From Candidatus Dependentiae bacterium (GTDB taxonomy: Bacteria; Babelota; Babeliae; Babelales; Vermiphilaceae): DNA of 40,228 nt. A program made the translations under genes and the position numbers. The notes beneath the pieces are model-generated. The model saw nothing but the letters and a program-made list of their open reading frames with translations. It was not told where the DNA came from and searched no databases. Of this stretch, positions 1 to 7,519 are shown piece after piece; position 1 is the first letter of the stretch; each line of letters starts with the position of its first letter. The stretch is taken from NCBI GenBank assembly GCA_040878395.1, contig JBBDMI010000006.1, forward strand, positions 26,917-67,144, written 5' to 3'.

Positions 1-2
1 AT

Positions 3-533
3 GATGAAATTACTCGCAAATCATGCAGTTCATGCAGCTCTTGCTCATGCAAACCGTCTTGTAAACAAACCTGCGGATCATGCAAGCAATCTTGTTGTAA
101 AAGATCTACTGAAGTAACACGTTCATCATGCGGCAACAAAAGCTGTTGTAAAACCTCTTGTTGCAAAAAAGAATGTAAACCATGCTGCAAAACATCTTGC
201 AAATCTTCATGTTGCAAAACCAGCAGCTGCAAACCTTGCTGTAATACAAAATCAGTAAAAGCTGATGATGAAATTACTCGCAAATCATGCAGTTCATGCA
301 GCTCTTGCTCATGCAAACCATGTTGTAAAAAAACATGTGGATCATGCAAGCAGTCTTGTTGTTCTAAATCTAAAGAAATAACACGCTCATCATGCGGTAG
401 TAAAAACTGTTGTAAAACCTCTTGTTGCAAAAAGAGCTCATGTAATAATTGCTGCAAAACATCTTGCAAATCTTCATGTTGCAAAACCAGCAGTTGCAAG
501 CCTTGTTGCAATAAAAAATCAGTAAAAGCTGAT
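3..533 (+). repeat. Two tandem coding repeats of 264 and 267 bp
   Basis: Unit 1 is 3-266 and unit 2 is 267-533. Both open with GATGAAATTACTCGCAAATC and close with a TCAGTAAAAGCTGAT segment. The second unit is one codon longer. Much of the nucleotide sequence is identical between them, pointing to recent duplication or gene conversion. More units may lie upstream of the window. Confidence 0.9.
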
Positions 534-824
534 AATGAAACTCGTTGCAATGTAAATTGCATGTGTGACCCATGCGAATGTGCTCCGGTAAAAGGAAACA
601 TCCGATGTTCATGCATGAAACCAAAACCTAAGCCAAAGGCTGCTGAAAATATATCTAAACAAGCAAATAGATGTGGCTGCTCTGGAAGTAACTTTAATAA
701 TCAACCTGCCGCTAAACATTTAAACAAAAAAAATAAATACAAAGGCATTATGCCAGAAGCATATTACACACGTGAAGAAGCAACGCGCATCGCTGCAATG
801 CAACAACAGTGTAAACTCAAATAA
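3..824 (+). CDS. Cys-rich tandem-repeat protein, 3' part (start lies before the window)
   Basis: The frame is open from the first bases of the window to a TAA at 822-824, so at least 273 residues are encoded and the N-terminus is missing. It holds two tandem units of 88 and 89 residues (3-266 and 267-533) made of CC, SCK, CCK and KPCC motifs. The first unit has 23 Cys in 88 residues. A third unit begins (DNETRC) but runs into a different tail with further Cys (CMCDPCEC, RCGCSG), a KPKPKPK stretch and a Cys-poor end. The composition resembles metallothioneins or keratin-associated proteins, but I do not recognise a family. Metal binding or a disulfide-linked surface or structural role is possible. 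A perfect terminator follows at 846. The Met at 561 is internal and is not the start. Confidence 0.8.
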   Translation, partial: DEITRKSCSSCSSCSCKPSCKQTCGSCKQSCCKRSTEVTRSSCGNKSCCKTSCCKKECKPCCKTSCKSSCCKTSSCKPCCNTKSVKADDEITRKSCSSCSSCSCKPCCKKTCGSCKQSCCSKSKEITRSSCGSKNCCKTSCCKKSSCNNCCKTSCKSSCCKTSSCKPCCNKKSVKADNETRCNVNCMCDPCECAPVKGNIRCSCMKPKPKPKAAENISKQANRCGCSGSNFNNQPAAKHLNKKNKYKGIMPEAYYTREEATRIAAMQQQCKLK

Positions 825-845
825 ACAAAGTTATTCTTACTTTGT

Positions 846-889
846 CAAAGAAGGGAAAACCGGATAAGTTTTCCCTTCTTTGTTTTTAA
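846..889 (+). terminator. Rho-independent terminator of the Cys-rich gene
   Basis: A perfect 15-bp stem (846-860 with 868-882, arm GTTTTCCCTTCTTTG) encloses a 7-nt loop and is followed by a T run at 883-887. It begins 21 bases after the stop codon. Confidence 0.9.
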
Positions 890-965
890 TAATTAAACTT
901 TATTTTCCGACATTAATAAAAATAAATTTCAACTATATCAAGTTTTAAAAATAACATTATAACTA

Positions 966-994
966 TTGAATTCTTGTTTTTTTTATGATACTAA
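966..994 (+). promoter_or_regulatory. Candidate sigma70-type promoter
   Basis: TTGAAT (966-971) and TACTAA (989-994) are separated by 17 bp, upstream of the small ORF that starts at 1041. The match is by eye only, and such matches are common in AT-rich DNA. Confidence 0.3.
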
Positions 995-1040
995 TAGAGT
1001 AAGCAAGCAGTGCATTTAATATATTTAAAGGAGACATCTC

Positions 1041-1211
1041 ATGTCGCATTTACACAATAGGAGCAGTCTAAACATCTGCCATAGCGGACCACCGCAAAAC
1101 AGTCTTTATTCTTTATTGACAATTTCTTATGCTTCTTTTATTCCTGCCTATATTTTTTTCAAAATATCTTTCTATTCTAAGCGTATTATTATTACACCAT
1201 TCGGTGTCTAA
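1041..1211 (+). CDS. Small hypothetical protein, 56 aa
   Basis: A short ORF starts at ATG 1041 behind a strong ribosome site (AAAGGAGA at 1027-1034, about 6 nt spacing) and ends with TAA at 1209-1211. The product begins MSHLHNRSSLNIC and has a hydrophobic, aromatic middle (LLTISYASFIPAYIFF, about residues 24-40), followed by a basic end (KISFYSKR). It could be a small membrane peptide. No family is recognised. The ribosome site and the promoter-like sequence upstream are the main support. Confidence 0.4.
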   Translation: MSHLHNRSSLNICHSGPPQNSLYSLLTISYASFIPAYIFFKISFYSKRIIITPFGV

Positions 1212-1277
1212 TACCACTTTTTCATTATAACTTCACTTTATAATTTTGGTAGTGTTTTCAATTCCCAAGGAACCATT

Positions 1278-1409
1278 ATGAAAAAAGGAACAATGACAGC
1301 AATGCTACTCATTGTATTGTGCTCAGTGCTAAAAATATGCTCATTAGTCGCATTTTTTACTTATAACATAGGCGCACATCACAGACAAAGCATAACTCAA
1401 AACAAATAA
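1278..1409 (+). CDS. Small single-span membrane peptide, 43 aa
   Basis: The ORF from ATG 1278 to TAA 1407-1409 has an AAGGAA ribosome site about 7 nt upstream. The product begins MKKGTMTAML, followed by an uninterrupted hydrophobic stretch (residues 8-29) and a polar C-terminus (HHRQSITQNK). This looks like one transmembrane helix or an uncleaved signal peptide. It lies 66 bp after the 1041 ORF and is followed by a hairpin, so the two may share a transcript. Function is unknown. Confidence 0.45.
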   Translation: MKKGTMTAMLLIVLCSVLKICSLVAFFTYNIGAHHRQSITQNK

Positions 1410-1428
1410 AAACAGCTGTGTCATCAGA

Positions 1429-1456
1429 GGGCTATATGCCTAAAGGCATGTAGCCT
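1429..1456 (+). terminator. Stem-loop after the small ORFs (possible terminator)
   Basis: The arms GGGCTATATGCC (1429-1440) and GGCATGTAGCCT (1445-1456) pair around a TAAA loop with two G-U wobbles. Only a weak T-rich tail follows, so termination is plausible rather than certain. Confidence 0.5.
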
Positions 1457-1880
1457 ACCTTACTTTCGAGCATTTCTGATTGCCATTTTATATCAAAAAT
1501 TATATAATATAATAGATACTTGATACACATTATTCAGTTTGTTAATAATACAAAAAAGAGCCTTCAGTGGCTCAACTTGGAGATATAGTGCTTTTTATAT
1601 GGAAAATAATTCCCCCTTATCACTCTCGCGAACGTGGTGATCCGGGCCAATTTAATTTTCATAATCACATACATATCTTCAAAAACAAAATATTCACAAT
1701 TGCAATTCGAATAATCAACAACAGTTATACCTCATTTTTGCCTGAATCCCAGCATCCACAAAGACAACAAAGATGGTTGTACCGCATAATGATGTGTTAA
1801 TCAAATAAATCAAAAATTTTATAACTCAATTCATCTCCCTTTATATACTTTATTCATGTTATCAGACAAGGCATTTAATT
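1457..1880. other. Mostly non-coding stretch with a REP-like imperfect palindrome
   Basis: About 420 bp hold no convincing gene. A short hairpin (GAGCC/GGCTC) lies at 1558-1573. An imperfect 23-nt palindrome at 1619-1641 (ATCAC ... GTGAT) recalls the palindromic core at 9381-9402. The 77-codon frame at 1567-1800 has no ribosome site, and its HSRERGDPG translation is what such a palindrome would give by chance. An AAGG at 1868-1871 probably belongs to the next gene. Confidence 0.4.
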
Positions 1881-3740
1881 ATGATAAATATAAAAAATTT
1901 AAATCTTTCTTTCAGTTCTCGTGATATCTTCAATGAAGTTTCATTCTCTGTTGACCAATCAAGCCGCATGGGTTTAGTAGGCCTTAACGGATCAGGCAAA
2001 TCTACACTCCTCAAAATTATTGCCGGACAACAAGAATATGATAATGGTTCAATTGCCTTTCTTCCGGGTAAAAAAATTGCTTATATGCCACAAGACGTAG
2101 TATTGCAATCTGATAAAACTATCCTACAAGAAGCTTTAGATGCCTGTGGTGATGTCACAACCATCCAAAAAAGGTCTGAATACCTAGAATCACAAATAGA
2201 ACAAGGCATTACTGACGACCACATCATTGACGAATATGTTCAACTACAAGAACAACTTGCTTATCTTGATCCGAAAAAATTACAGATCGAAGCTGAGCGC
2301 ATTTTACTTGGATTAGGCTTTAAACAACCGCAAATGAATCAACTGGTCAGTACATTGAGTGTTGGTTGGAAAATGCGGATTGTTTTGGCAAAACTATTAT
2401 TACAAAAAGCTGACTTTTATCTATTTGATGAACCTACCAACCATTTGGATATTGTTGCAAAAGATTGGTTCTTACATTTCTTAAAAAATACCGATTTTGG
2501 TTTCATGCTTGTTTGTCACGAACGTTATTTTCTTGATCAAGTATGCTCAACTATTTTAGCACTTGAGAACAGTAAAGCGAAAATTTATAAAGGCAACTAT
2601 TCCACATTCGAAAAACAATATGCAAAAGACCTTGAACAATTGCATTCTGCATATGCCCTACAACAAAAAGATATACAACGCCGTAAAGAAACTATTGCAA
2701 AATTCCGTGCAAAAGCTAATAAAGCTAAAATGGCACAAAGCATGCAAAAACAACTGGATAAACTGGAACTCATTACCTTACCTCCAACAACTAAAAAAGT
2801 CAGCTTTCAATTCCCTGCAACCAAACGCGCCGGACGTATGGTTCTTCAAGCAAATGGCATTGCACACAAATTCGATTCTAAAAAACTTTTTGAAAATATT
2901 GACCTCAACATAGAACGAGGGCAAAAAGTTTCTCTTATCGCTGCCAATGGTGTGGGTAAAACAACATTATTCAACATCATCGTTGACAATTTACCAATAC
3001 AAAATGGATCAGTTGAATTTGGTGCAAACGTTGATTATGCAATTTTTGCTCAAGATCAAAATGAATCACTTGATTTTAATAAAACTATTTTTGAAAATGC
3101 AAAAGATCTCTGCTCTAAAAAATCTGAGCAACAGATTCGTTCATTTTTGGGTGCATTTTTGTTCTCATCTGATGATGTTAACAAAAAAGTTGGTGTTCTG
3201 TCCGGTGGTGAAAAAAATCGTGTTGCAATGGCAATTGTGCTCATGCAAGATGCAAATTTCTTACTCCTTGATGAACCGACTAACCATTTGGATATGCCCT
3301 CAAAAGATATCTTAATTCAAGCATTACAGAATTTTGATGGAACCATTTTATTTGTTTCTCATGATCACTACTTCATTAATAAACTCGCAAATCGCGTAGT
3401 TGAACTCACTCCTAACGGTGCATTCGGTTATGAAGGCAACTATGATGCTTATTTAGACCAAAAGAATGCACATAAAGACATTGCTCAGCCGAAACAAAAA
3501 AAAGAGACGCAACCGAAAAATAAGCCTCAAAAAAACAACAAAGAAAACTATGAGCAAAGCAAGCAAATACATAAACTGGAACGTTCTATGGCTAAATTAG
3601 AAAAAGAGATTGCGCGCATTGAGCTTTCATTTGCTGATCTTGTATTTGGTACTCATGATTTTGATGATGCACAACAAAAATTACATAGTAAAAAAGAAGA
3701 TCTTGAAAGCTCTCTTAAACAATGGGAAGCACTACAATAG
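1881..3740 (+). CDS. ABC-F family ATPase (Uup/Ettlike, ribosome-associated)
   Basis: This 619-residue protein has two ABC cassettes and no membrane segments, which is the ABC-F layout. These proteins act on translating ribosomes rather than in transport. Cassette 1 has Walker A GLNGSGKS (34-41), signature LSVGW (159-163) and Walker B with DEPTNHLD (183-190). Cassette 2 has AANGVGKT (354-361), LSGGEKNR (440-447) and DEPTNHLD (464-471). A charged linker with basic helices (about 245-300) joins them. The C-terminal 80 residues form a Lys/Glu-rich coiled coil like the Uup C-terminal domain. The degenerate first signature is common in ABC-F proteins. An AAGG lies 9 nt before the ATG. I cannot assign a particular ABC-F subfamily with certainty. 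Confidence 0.9.
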   Translation: MINIKNLNLSFSSRDIFNEVSFSVDQSSRMGLVGLNGSGKSTLLKIIAGQQEYDNGSIAFLPGKKIAYMPQDVVLQSDKTILQEALDACGDVTTIQKRSEYLESQIEQGITDDHIIDEYVQLQEQLAYLDPKKLQIEAERILLGLGFKQPQMNQLVSTLSVGWKMRIVLAKLLLQKADFYLFDEPTNHLDIVAKDWFLHFLKNTDFGFMLVCHERYFLDQVCSTILALENSKAKIYKGNYSTFEKQYAKDLEQLHSAYALQQKDIQRRKETIAKFRAKANKAKMAQSMQKQLDKLELITLPPTTKKVSFQFPATKRAGRMVLQANGIAHKFDSKKLFENIDLNIERGQKVSLIAANGVGKTTLFNIIVDNLPIQNGSVEFGANVDYAIFAQDQNESLDFNKTIFENAKDLCSKKSEQQIRSFLGAFLFSSDDVNKKVGVLSGGEKNRVAMAIVLMQDANFLLLDEPTNHLDMPSKDILIQALQNFDGTILFVSHDHYFINKLANRVVELTPNGAFGYEGNYDAYLDQKNAHKDIAQPKQKKETQPKNKPQKNNKENYEQSKQIHKLERSMAKLEKEIARIELSFADLVFGTHDFDDAQQKLHSKKEDLESSLKQWEALQ

Positions 3741-3806
3741 TTGACCTAAGGTATTTTAACAACTATTATGTATGCATTATTTCCACTCATCACTAAAGAG
3801 AAAATT

Positions 3807-4301
3807 ATGCATACATATAAAAAGTTACTTTTGGTCTTAAACTTCATTATTTGTCCAATTCATGCAACGCACCCAATTCGTGTTTACGTCGACATGGTAG
3901 CTGATCTTTTTCATTTTGGACATGTTCAATTTTTAAAACAAGCAAAAGCACATGGCGATTATCTTATTGTTGGGTTGACAGCAGATGAAGATGTCGCACG
4001 CTATAAACGCACACCTATTTTGAATGTCGAAGAACGCGCACAATCAGTAAGCGGATGCAAATATGTTGACGAAGTAATTCCTAACTGTCCTTACTGCATC
4101 ACAAAAGAATTCATTGAAGAACATAACATTGATTTGGTTATTCATGGTGATGACATGAGTAAAGCAAATTTAGATTATTTCTATGCCGTGCCAATATCAA
4201 TGGGCATTTTCAAAACGGTACCTTACACGGAAACTATCTCAACAACTGATCTTCTGACACGCATATTCGATCGTGGACGGGAGAATTTATTAAAAAAATA
4301 A
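3807..4301 (+). CDS. Exported choline/ethanolamine-phosphate cytidylyltransferase-like protein
   Basis: A single nucleotidyltransferase domain follows a signal peptide. The domain resembles eukaryotic CCT/ECT, which make CDP-choline or CDP-ethanolamine for phospholipid synthesis. Visible motifs are RVYVDMVADLFHFGH with the catalytic HxGH (about 36-39), GDYLIVGLTADEDVARYK, EER, KYVDEVIPNCPY, IHGDD and TETISTTDLLTRI (about 141-153). The Arg that usually opens the RTEGIST motif is Tyr here. I chose the ATG at 3807 because AAAGAGAAAA lies just before it and the protein then begins with a clean signal sequence (MHTYKKLLLVLNFIICPIHA). The ATG at 3768 has no ribosome site. It lies 66 bp after the ABC-F gene and converges on the LigD pair with a 10-bp gap. 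Export of a cytosolic-type enzyme is unusual. Confidence 0.82.
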   Translation: MHTYKKLLLVLNFIICPIHATHPIRVYVDMVADLFHFGHVQFLKQAKAHGDYLIVGLTADEDVARYKRTPILNVEERAQSVSGCKYVDEVIPNCPYCITKEFIEEHNIDLVIHGDDMSKANLDYFYAVPISMGIFKTVPYTETISTTDLLTRIFDRGRENLLKK

Positions 4302-4311
4302 CAACACAAAA

Positions 4312-5208
4312 CTACAGTTTTATCGACTTAATAGACTTTGCATATGCATTAATGTCTTGCCAAGGATCACCAATACGCGAAACACGCCTAAAGATATTTT
4401 TGATGGTATATTTTTGTGAGCTTAATTGACTATTAACCTCTTTCCATTGAAGCGGCGTTGCAATTGGAGCGCCCTTTTTTGCTCGTATCGCATAGGGAGC
4501 AACACCCGTTTGTGCCCAAGCATTACGCAAATAATCTGCAAATATTTTTCCTTTTCGATTTTCTTTGCGCATTTCCAATGTTAATATTTCAGGATTCTGC
4601 TTAACCATAAGCTCTGCTATATCACGTGCAAAACTGCGCACATCATCAAAAAGTGTATCCGGTTTGATCGGCACCGTAACATGCAAACCTTTTGAACCGG
4701 TGGTCATAACAAATGGATGTAATCCCAAATCTTCCAATACAGATTTAAATATTTTTGCAGACTTGCGTACTTCATCAAACTGTTTAACCGAAGGTGGATC
4801 TAAATCAAAAATTAAACGATCCGGACAATGTATGTTGTTAACTTTACTCAACCATACGTGTGGCGTTATCACTGCCTGATTTGCAAGATACACTAATGTT
4901 TGTACATTATTGCACAAAACATGATGTACTACTTTAGTTTTATCAACCTTTTCAATGTCAAAAATCTTAATCCATTCGGGGAAATAACCTGAAGCATCTT
5001 TTTGATAAAACCCTTCTCCATCAATTCCATTAGGAAAACGTTGCATACTAATCGGACGATTTTTGATATGCGGTATCATAAATGATGCAATACGTTGATA
5101 ATATTGAATCATACTCCATTTACTGATACTTGATTTAGGAAATAATATTCGATCAGGATTGGTTATTTTTACCTCTTGTGAGCCAACTTTTAAGAAAAAA
5201 TCATTCAT
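4312..5208 (-). CDS. LigD-type polymerase/primase domain protein (NHEJ)
   Basis: This is a stand-alone archaeo-eukaryotic primase-like polymerase domain of the LigD family, which fills in ends during non-homologous end joining. Numbered from the chosen start, the catalytic DLD is about residues 135-137 (LIFDLDPP), the nucleotide-binding TTGSKGLHV about 169-177, and the third metal ligand Asp about 225 ([11 protein letters not shown]). The phosphoesterase gene upstream ends inside this start (ATGAATGA, 8-bp overlap), so translation is probably coupled. I chose ATG 5208 because TAAGGA lies 11 nt upstream. A longer start at 5229 is also open. No ligase domain is fused and no Ku gene is visible nearby. 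Confidence 0.88.
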   Translation of the reverse strand: MNDFFLKVGSQEVKITNPDRILFPKSSISKWSMIQYYQRIASFMIPHIKNRPISMQRFPNGIDGEGFYQKDASGYFPEWIKIFDIEKVDKTKVVHHVLCNNVQTLVYLANQAVITPHVWLSKVNNIHCPDRLIFDLDPPSVKQFDEVRKSAKIFKSVLEDLGLHPFVMTTGSKGLHVTVPIKPDTLFDDVRSFARDIAELMVKQNPEILTLEMRKENRKGKIFADYLRNAWAQTGVAPYAIRAKKGAPIATPLQWKEVNSQLSSQKYTIKNIFRRVSRIGDPWQDINAYAKSIKSIKL

Positions 5209-5815
5209 AAACCTCAGAGTCCTTATCATTTTTTATCTGTTTAAGAGTGCGACCCGTCAATACCGAATAATCTTTTGTTGATACCGGATTTTTACGTGCA
5301 TCTGCATAATCATCTTTCATTTTGATAAAAAGCCAGTTTTTTTTGCTATCATCTTTACCATATTTTGTACGAATTAATGCGTAGCCACCTTGCAGTTTTT
5401 GTCCTTCTAGGAAAACTTCAATACGGCCTTCTTTCAAACTCTTTGCCATAGAAATATCTTTGATGTTTTCATAGGTACCCAAATCCCATACCATAACTTC
5501 TCCGGCACCATAACCTTCGGGAATAATCCCCTCAAAATAGGCATAATCTAATGGATGGTCTTCTGTTTGAATTGCTAATCGCTTCACACGTGGATCAGGT
5601 GACGGCCCTTTGGGGATTGCCCAAGAAACTAATACACCTTCAATTTCAAGACGAAAATCATAATGCAAATGGCTGGCATCATGTTTTTGAATTACAAAAA
5701 TAGGTTTTTTACTTTTTTTCAATTTCTTTGCTAATGCATCGCCTATAGGTTCAGGTGATGATGTAAAATCACGTTTTGCTTTATAGGTTTTCAGTACATT
5801 CTTTTTTTTTGGCAT
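5201..5815 (-). CDS. LigD-type 3'-phosphoesterase domain protein (NHEJ)
   Basis: This 204-residue protein matches the phosphoesterase module of bacterial LigD, which trims 3' ends by removing 3' phosphates or ribonucleotides. Metal and active-site residues are visible in [17 protein letters not shown] (H45, D46, H49, H51, D53), followed by SWAIPKGPS, the EDHPLDYA segment (H87) and [14 protein letters not shown]. The N-terminus is Lys-rich, as in LigD PE domains. The downstream polymerase gene overlaps its stop codon, giving a two-gene operon. In many bacteria these domains and an ATP-dependent ligase form one polypeptide; here they are split and the ligase part is absent from the window. Confidence 0.9.
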   Translation of the reverse strand: MPKKKNVLKTYKAKRDFTSSPEPIGDALAKKLKKSKKPIFVIQKHDASHLHYDFRLEIEGVLVSWAIPKGPSPDPRVKRLAIQTEDHPLDYAYFEGIIPEGYGAGEVMVWDLGTYENIKDISMAKSLKEGRIEVFLEGQKLQGGYALIRTKYGKDDSKKNWLFIKMKDDYADARKNPVSTKDYSVLTGRTLKQIKNDKDSEVYE

Positions 5816-6002
5816 GATATGCCCTTTAATAACTTTATTAATTTAACACCGTTAAGATAAAACATACAAACAAACAAGTTCAAGAAAAGAGATCATTTAA
5901 AAAAGCTATCCAGCTATACATGTAAAACCAACATACACAATCAAAATTCAGCTCACGCTAAAAGATTTATTTTATTTCGACACAAACGAACGTAAATGAA
6001 TA

Positions 6003-6392
6003 TTAAGCTGCCGGTGCAACTATTTTAGATCTCAAATAATTTATAATGCCTTGATCACCACTTTCTTGGGCATAATCCATTGCTGACTTACCCTTATGAT
6101 CTTTTTCGAGAATTCTTGCACCTTTATCTACTAGCAATTTAACGCTATCTAATCTTTTATCTTGCACAGCCATGCGCAAAAAAATGTCTCTGGAATATTG
6201 AGGTAAATCATGTTTTTCAATTAACTCTTTTGCCTGACCCCAATCACCTGAGTCCATAGCACCTCTTATTTCATTTACTAACCTTAGACGAGCTTGCTCT
6301 TCAGGAGAAAAATTAAAAGATGCTGCTGTCTGTAACTGACAAACAGAAACACACAATAATCCCATCATAAATAGCTTTCTTACTGCATTCAC
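6003..6392 (-). CDS. Small secreted ankyrin-repeat protein
   Basis: The 129-residue product starts with a signal peptide (MNAVRKLFMMGLLCVSVCQLQTAA) and has about two ankyrin-type repeats in its C-terminal half. Examples are RDIFLRMAVQDKRLDSVKLL and DHKGKSAMDYAQESGDQGII. The middle segment (EQARLRLVNEIRGAMDSGDWGQAKELIEKH) is a degenerate helical pair. An AAGGAGAA ribosome site lies about 8 nt before the ATG. Ankyrin repeats mediate protein contacts, and exported ankyrin proteins are common in host-dependent bacteria. The partner is unknown. It is probably transcribed alone. Confidence 0.85.
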   Translation of the reverse strand: MNAVRKLFMMGLLCVSVCQLQTAASFNFSPEEQARLRLVNEIRGAMDSGDWGQAKELIEKHDLPQYSRDIFLRMAVQDKRLDSVKLLVDKGARILEKDHKGKSAMDYAQESGDQGIINYLRSKIVAPAA

Positions 6393-6551
6393 TTACTTTC
6401 TCCTTAAAATATTCTTTTAATTTCATATTAGCATTTACAATTATTAGATCACAACAAAAATAATAAAATTAAAAATTAGCAAAAAAATCTATTTTGTGGT
6501 AAAAATTAACAATCTATAATACTAAAAAAACTTATACTAAAGGATTCTTCT

Positions 6552-7451
6552 ATGAAAAAAATGACAGCACATTTACTACTTAGCTTGATACCATTGGCAG
6601 TGAATGCAAACCAATGGTTTACTGAAAGCATTTATGGCAATTGGTGCCAAACATATAAAATCGATGAAGTTTTATATGAAGAAAAAACCGATTTCCATCA
6701 CATGATTATTTTCAAAAATGGTCTATATGGCACAGTTCTAGCTTTAGATGGCGTAATTCAAACAACAGAAAAAGATGAATTTGTATATCATGAAATGATT
6801 ACTCATGTGCCAATGTTACAACATGGTAATGCACAAAAAGTACTCATTATTGGCGGTGGCGATGGCGGAAGCTTACGTGAAGTGCTCAAACATAAAACCG
6901 TAAAAAAAGCAGTATTAATTGATATTGACACACAAGTGATTGAACTTTCAAAAAAATATCTGCCTAATCATTCACAAGGTGCATTTAATGATCCACGCGC
7001 TGAAATCATTATTGCTGACGGCTGCAAATTTGTTAAAGAAACACAAGAAAAATTCGATGTCATTATTTGTGATACCACAGATCCTATCGGAGCAGGTAAA
7101 GTACTATTTACTGAAGAATTCTATGCTGATTGCGCAAAACTACTCACCAAAAATGGTGTTTTTGTAAATCAAAATGAAGTGCCCTATATGTGTGATACAA
7201 TCAATCGCACTTGTAATAAACTTAAACCTTTTTTCAGCACAGTAAAAGGATTTTTAGCTCCTGTACCGACTTATATCGGTGGTTATATGGCGTTCGGTTT
7301 TGCAACGAATAATGATATCGTAACATTGCAAGAACTTGAACAACGCATATCCAATATTGATGGCGAACTTAAATATTATACCCCTGAAATGCATAAAGCC
7401 TCTTTTGCCCTGCCAAACAAATTAAAACAAAGCTTATATAACGAACGTTAA
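6552..7451 (+). CDS. speE: Spermidine synthase with an N-terminal signal peptide
   Basis: This 299-residue member of the spermidine synthase family transfers an aminopropyl group from decarboxylated SAM to putrescine. Visible features are the N-terminal beta domain (QWFTESIYGNWCQTYKI), YHEM (79-82), the nucleotide-binding GGGDGG (101-106), LIDID, and the catalytic loop CDTTDPIGAG (D174, D177). All expected active-site residues seem present. The first 19 or so residues (MKKMTAHLLLSLIPLAVNA) are a signal peptide ending in a good Ala-x-Ala cleavage site, which ordinary SpeE lacks. The ribosome site is AAAGGA. The gene converges on a GNAT gene with a perfect palindrome between them. No speD, speA or speC is visible here. 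Confidence 0.9.
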   Translation: MKKMTAHLLLSLIPLAVNANQWFTESIYGNWCQTYKIDEVLYEEKTDFHHMIIFKNGLYGTVLALDGVIQTTEKDEFVYHEMITHVPMLQHGNAQKVLIIGGGDGGSLREVLKHKTVKKAVLIDIDTQVIELSKKYLPNHSQGAFNDPRAEIIIADGCKFVKETQEKFDVIICDTTDPIGAGKVLFTEEFYADCAKLLTKNGVFVNQNEVPYMCDTINRTCNKLKPFFSTVKGFLAPVPTYIGGYMAFGFATNNDIVTLQELEQRISNIDGELKYYTPEMHKASFALPNKLKQSLYNER

Positions 7452-7461
7452 AAAACAAAAA

Positions 7462-7509
7462 AGTGTCCTTCGATACACTCCACTTAGTTGAAGTGTATCG
7501 AAGGACACT
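7462..7509. terminator. Bidirectional terminator, 18-bp perfect stem
   Basis: AGTGTCCTTCGATACACT (7462-7479) pairs perfectly with 7492-7509 around a 12-nt loop. It lies between the convergent speE and GNAT genes. A-rich DNA on its left gives a T-rich tail for minus-strand transcripts; the plus-strand tail is weaker. The arm also resembles dispersed REP-type palindromes. Confidence 0.75.
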
Positions 7510-7519
7510 ACAATAAAAT

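Noticed and set aside
1-117. ATGATGAAATTA at the first base as a possible start codon
   Set aside because: That frame stops at 115-117. The Cys-rich repeat is in frame 3 and runs in from outside the window.
3-533. CRISPR-like or satellite array
   Set aside because: The repeats are long, contiguous, in frame and coding, with no spacers.
370-624. Minus-strand ORF rich in Cys/Asn antisense to the Cys-rich repeat
   Set aside because: It is a mirror image of the repetitive TGC/GCA codons and has no independent ribosome site.
1667-1720. Possible tRNA T-loop (AATTCGAAT)
   Set aside because: No matching acceptor stem, anticodon arm or CCA region can be folded around it. No tRNA was seen in the window.
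1567-1800. 77-codon ORF in the long intergenic stretch
   Set aside because: There is no ribosome site, the start lies inside a hairpin, and the HSRERGDPG stretch is the chance translation of a REP-like palindrome.
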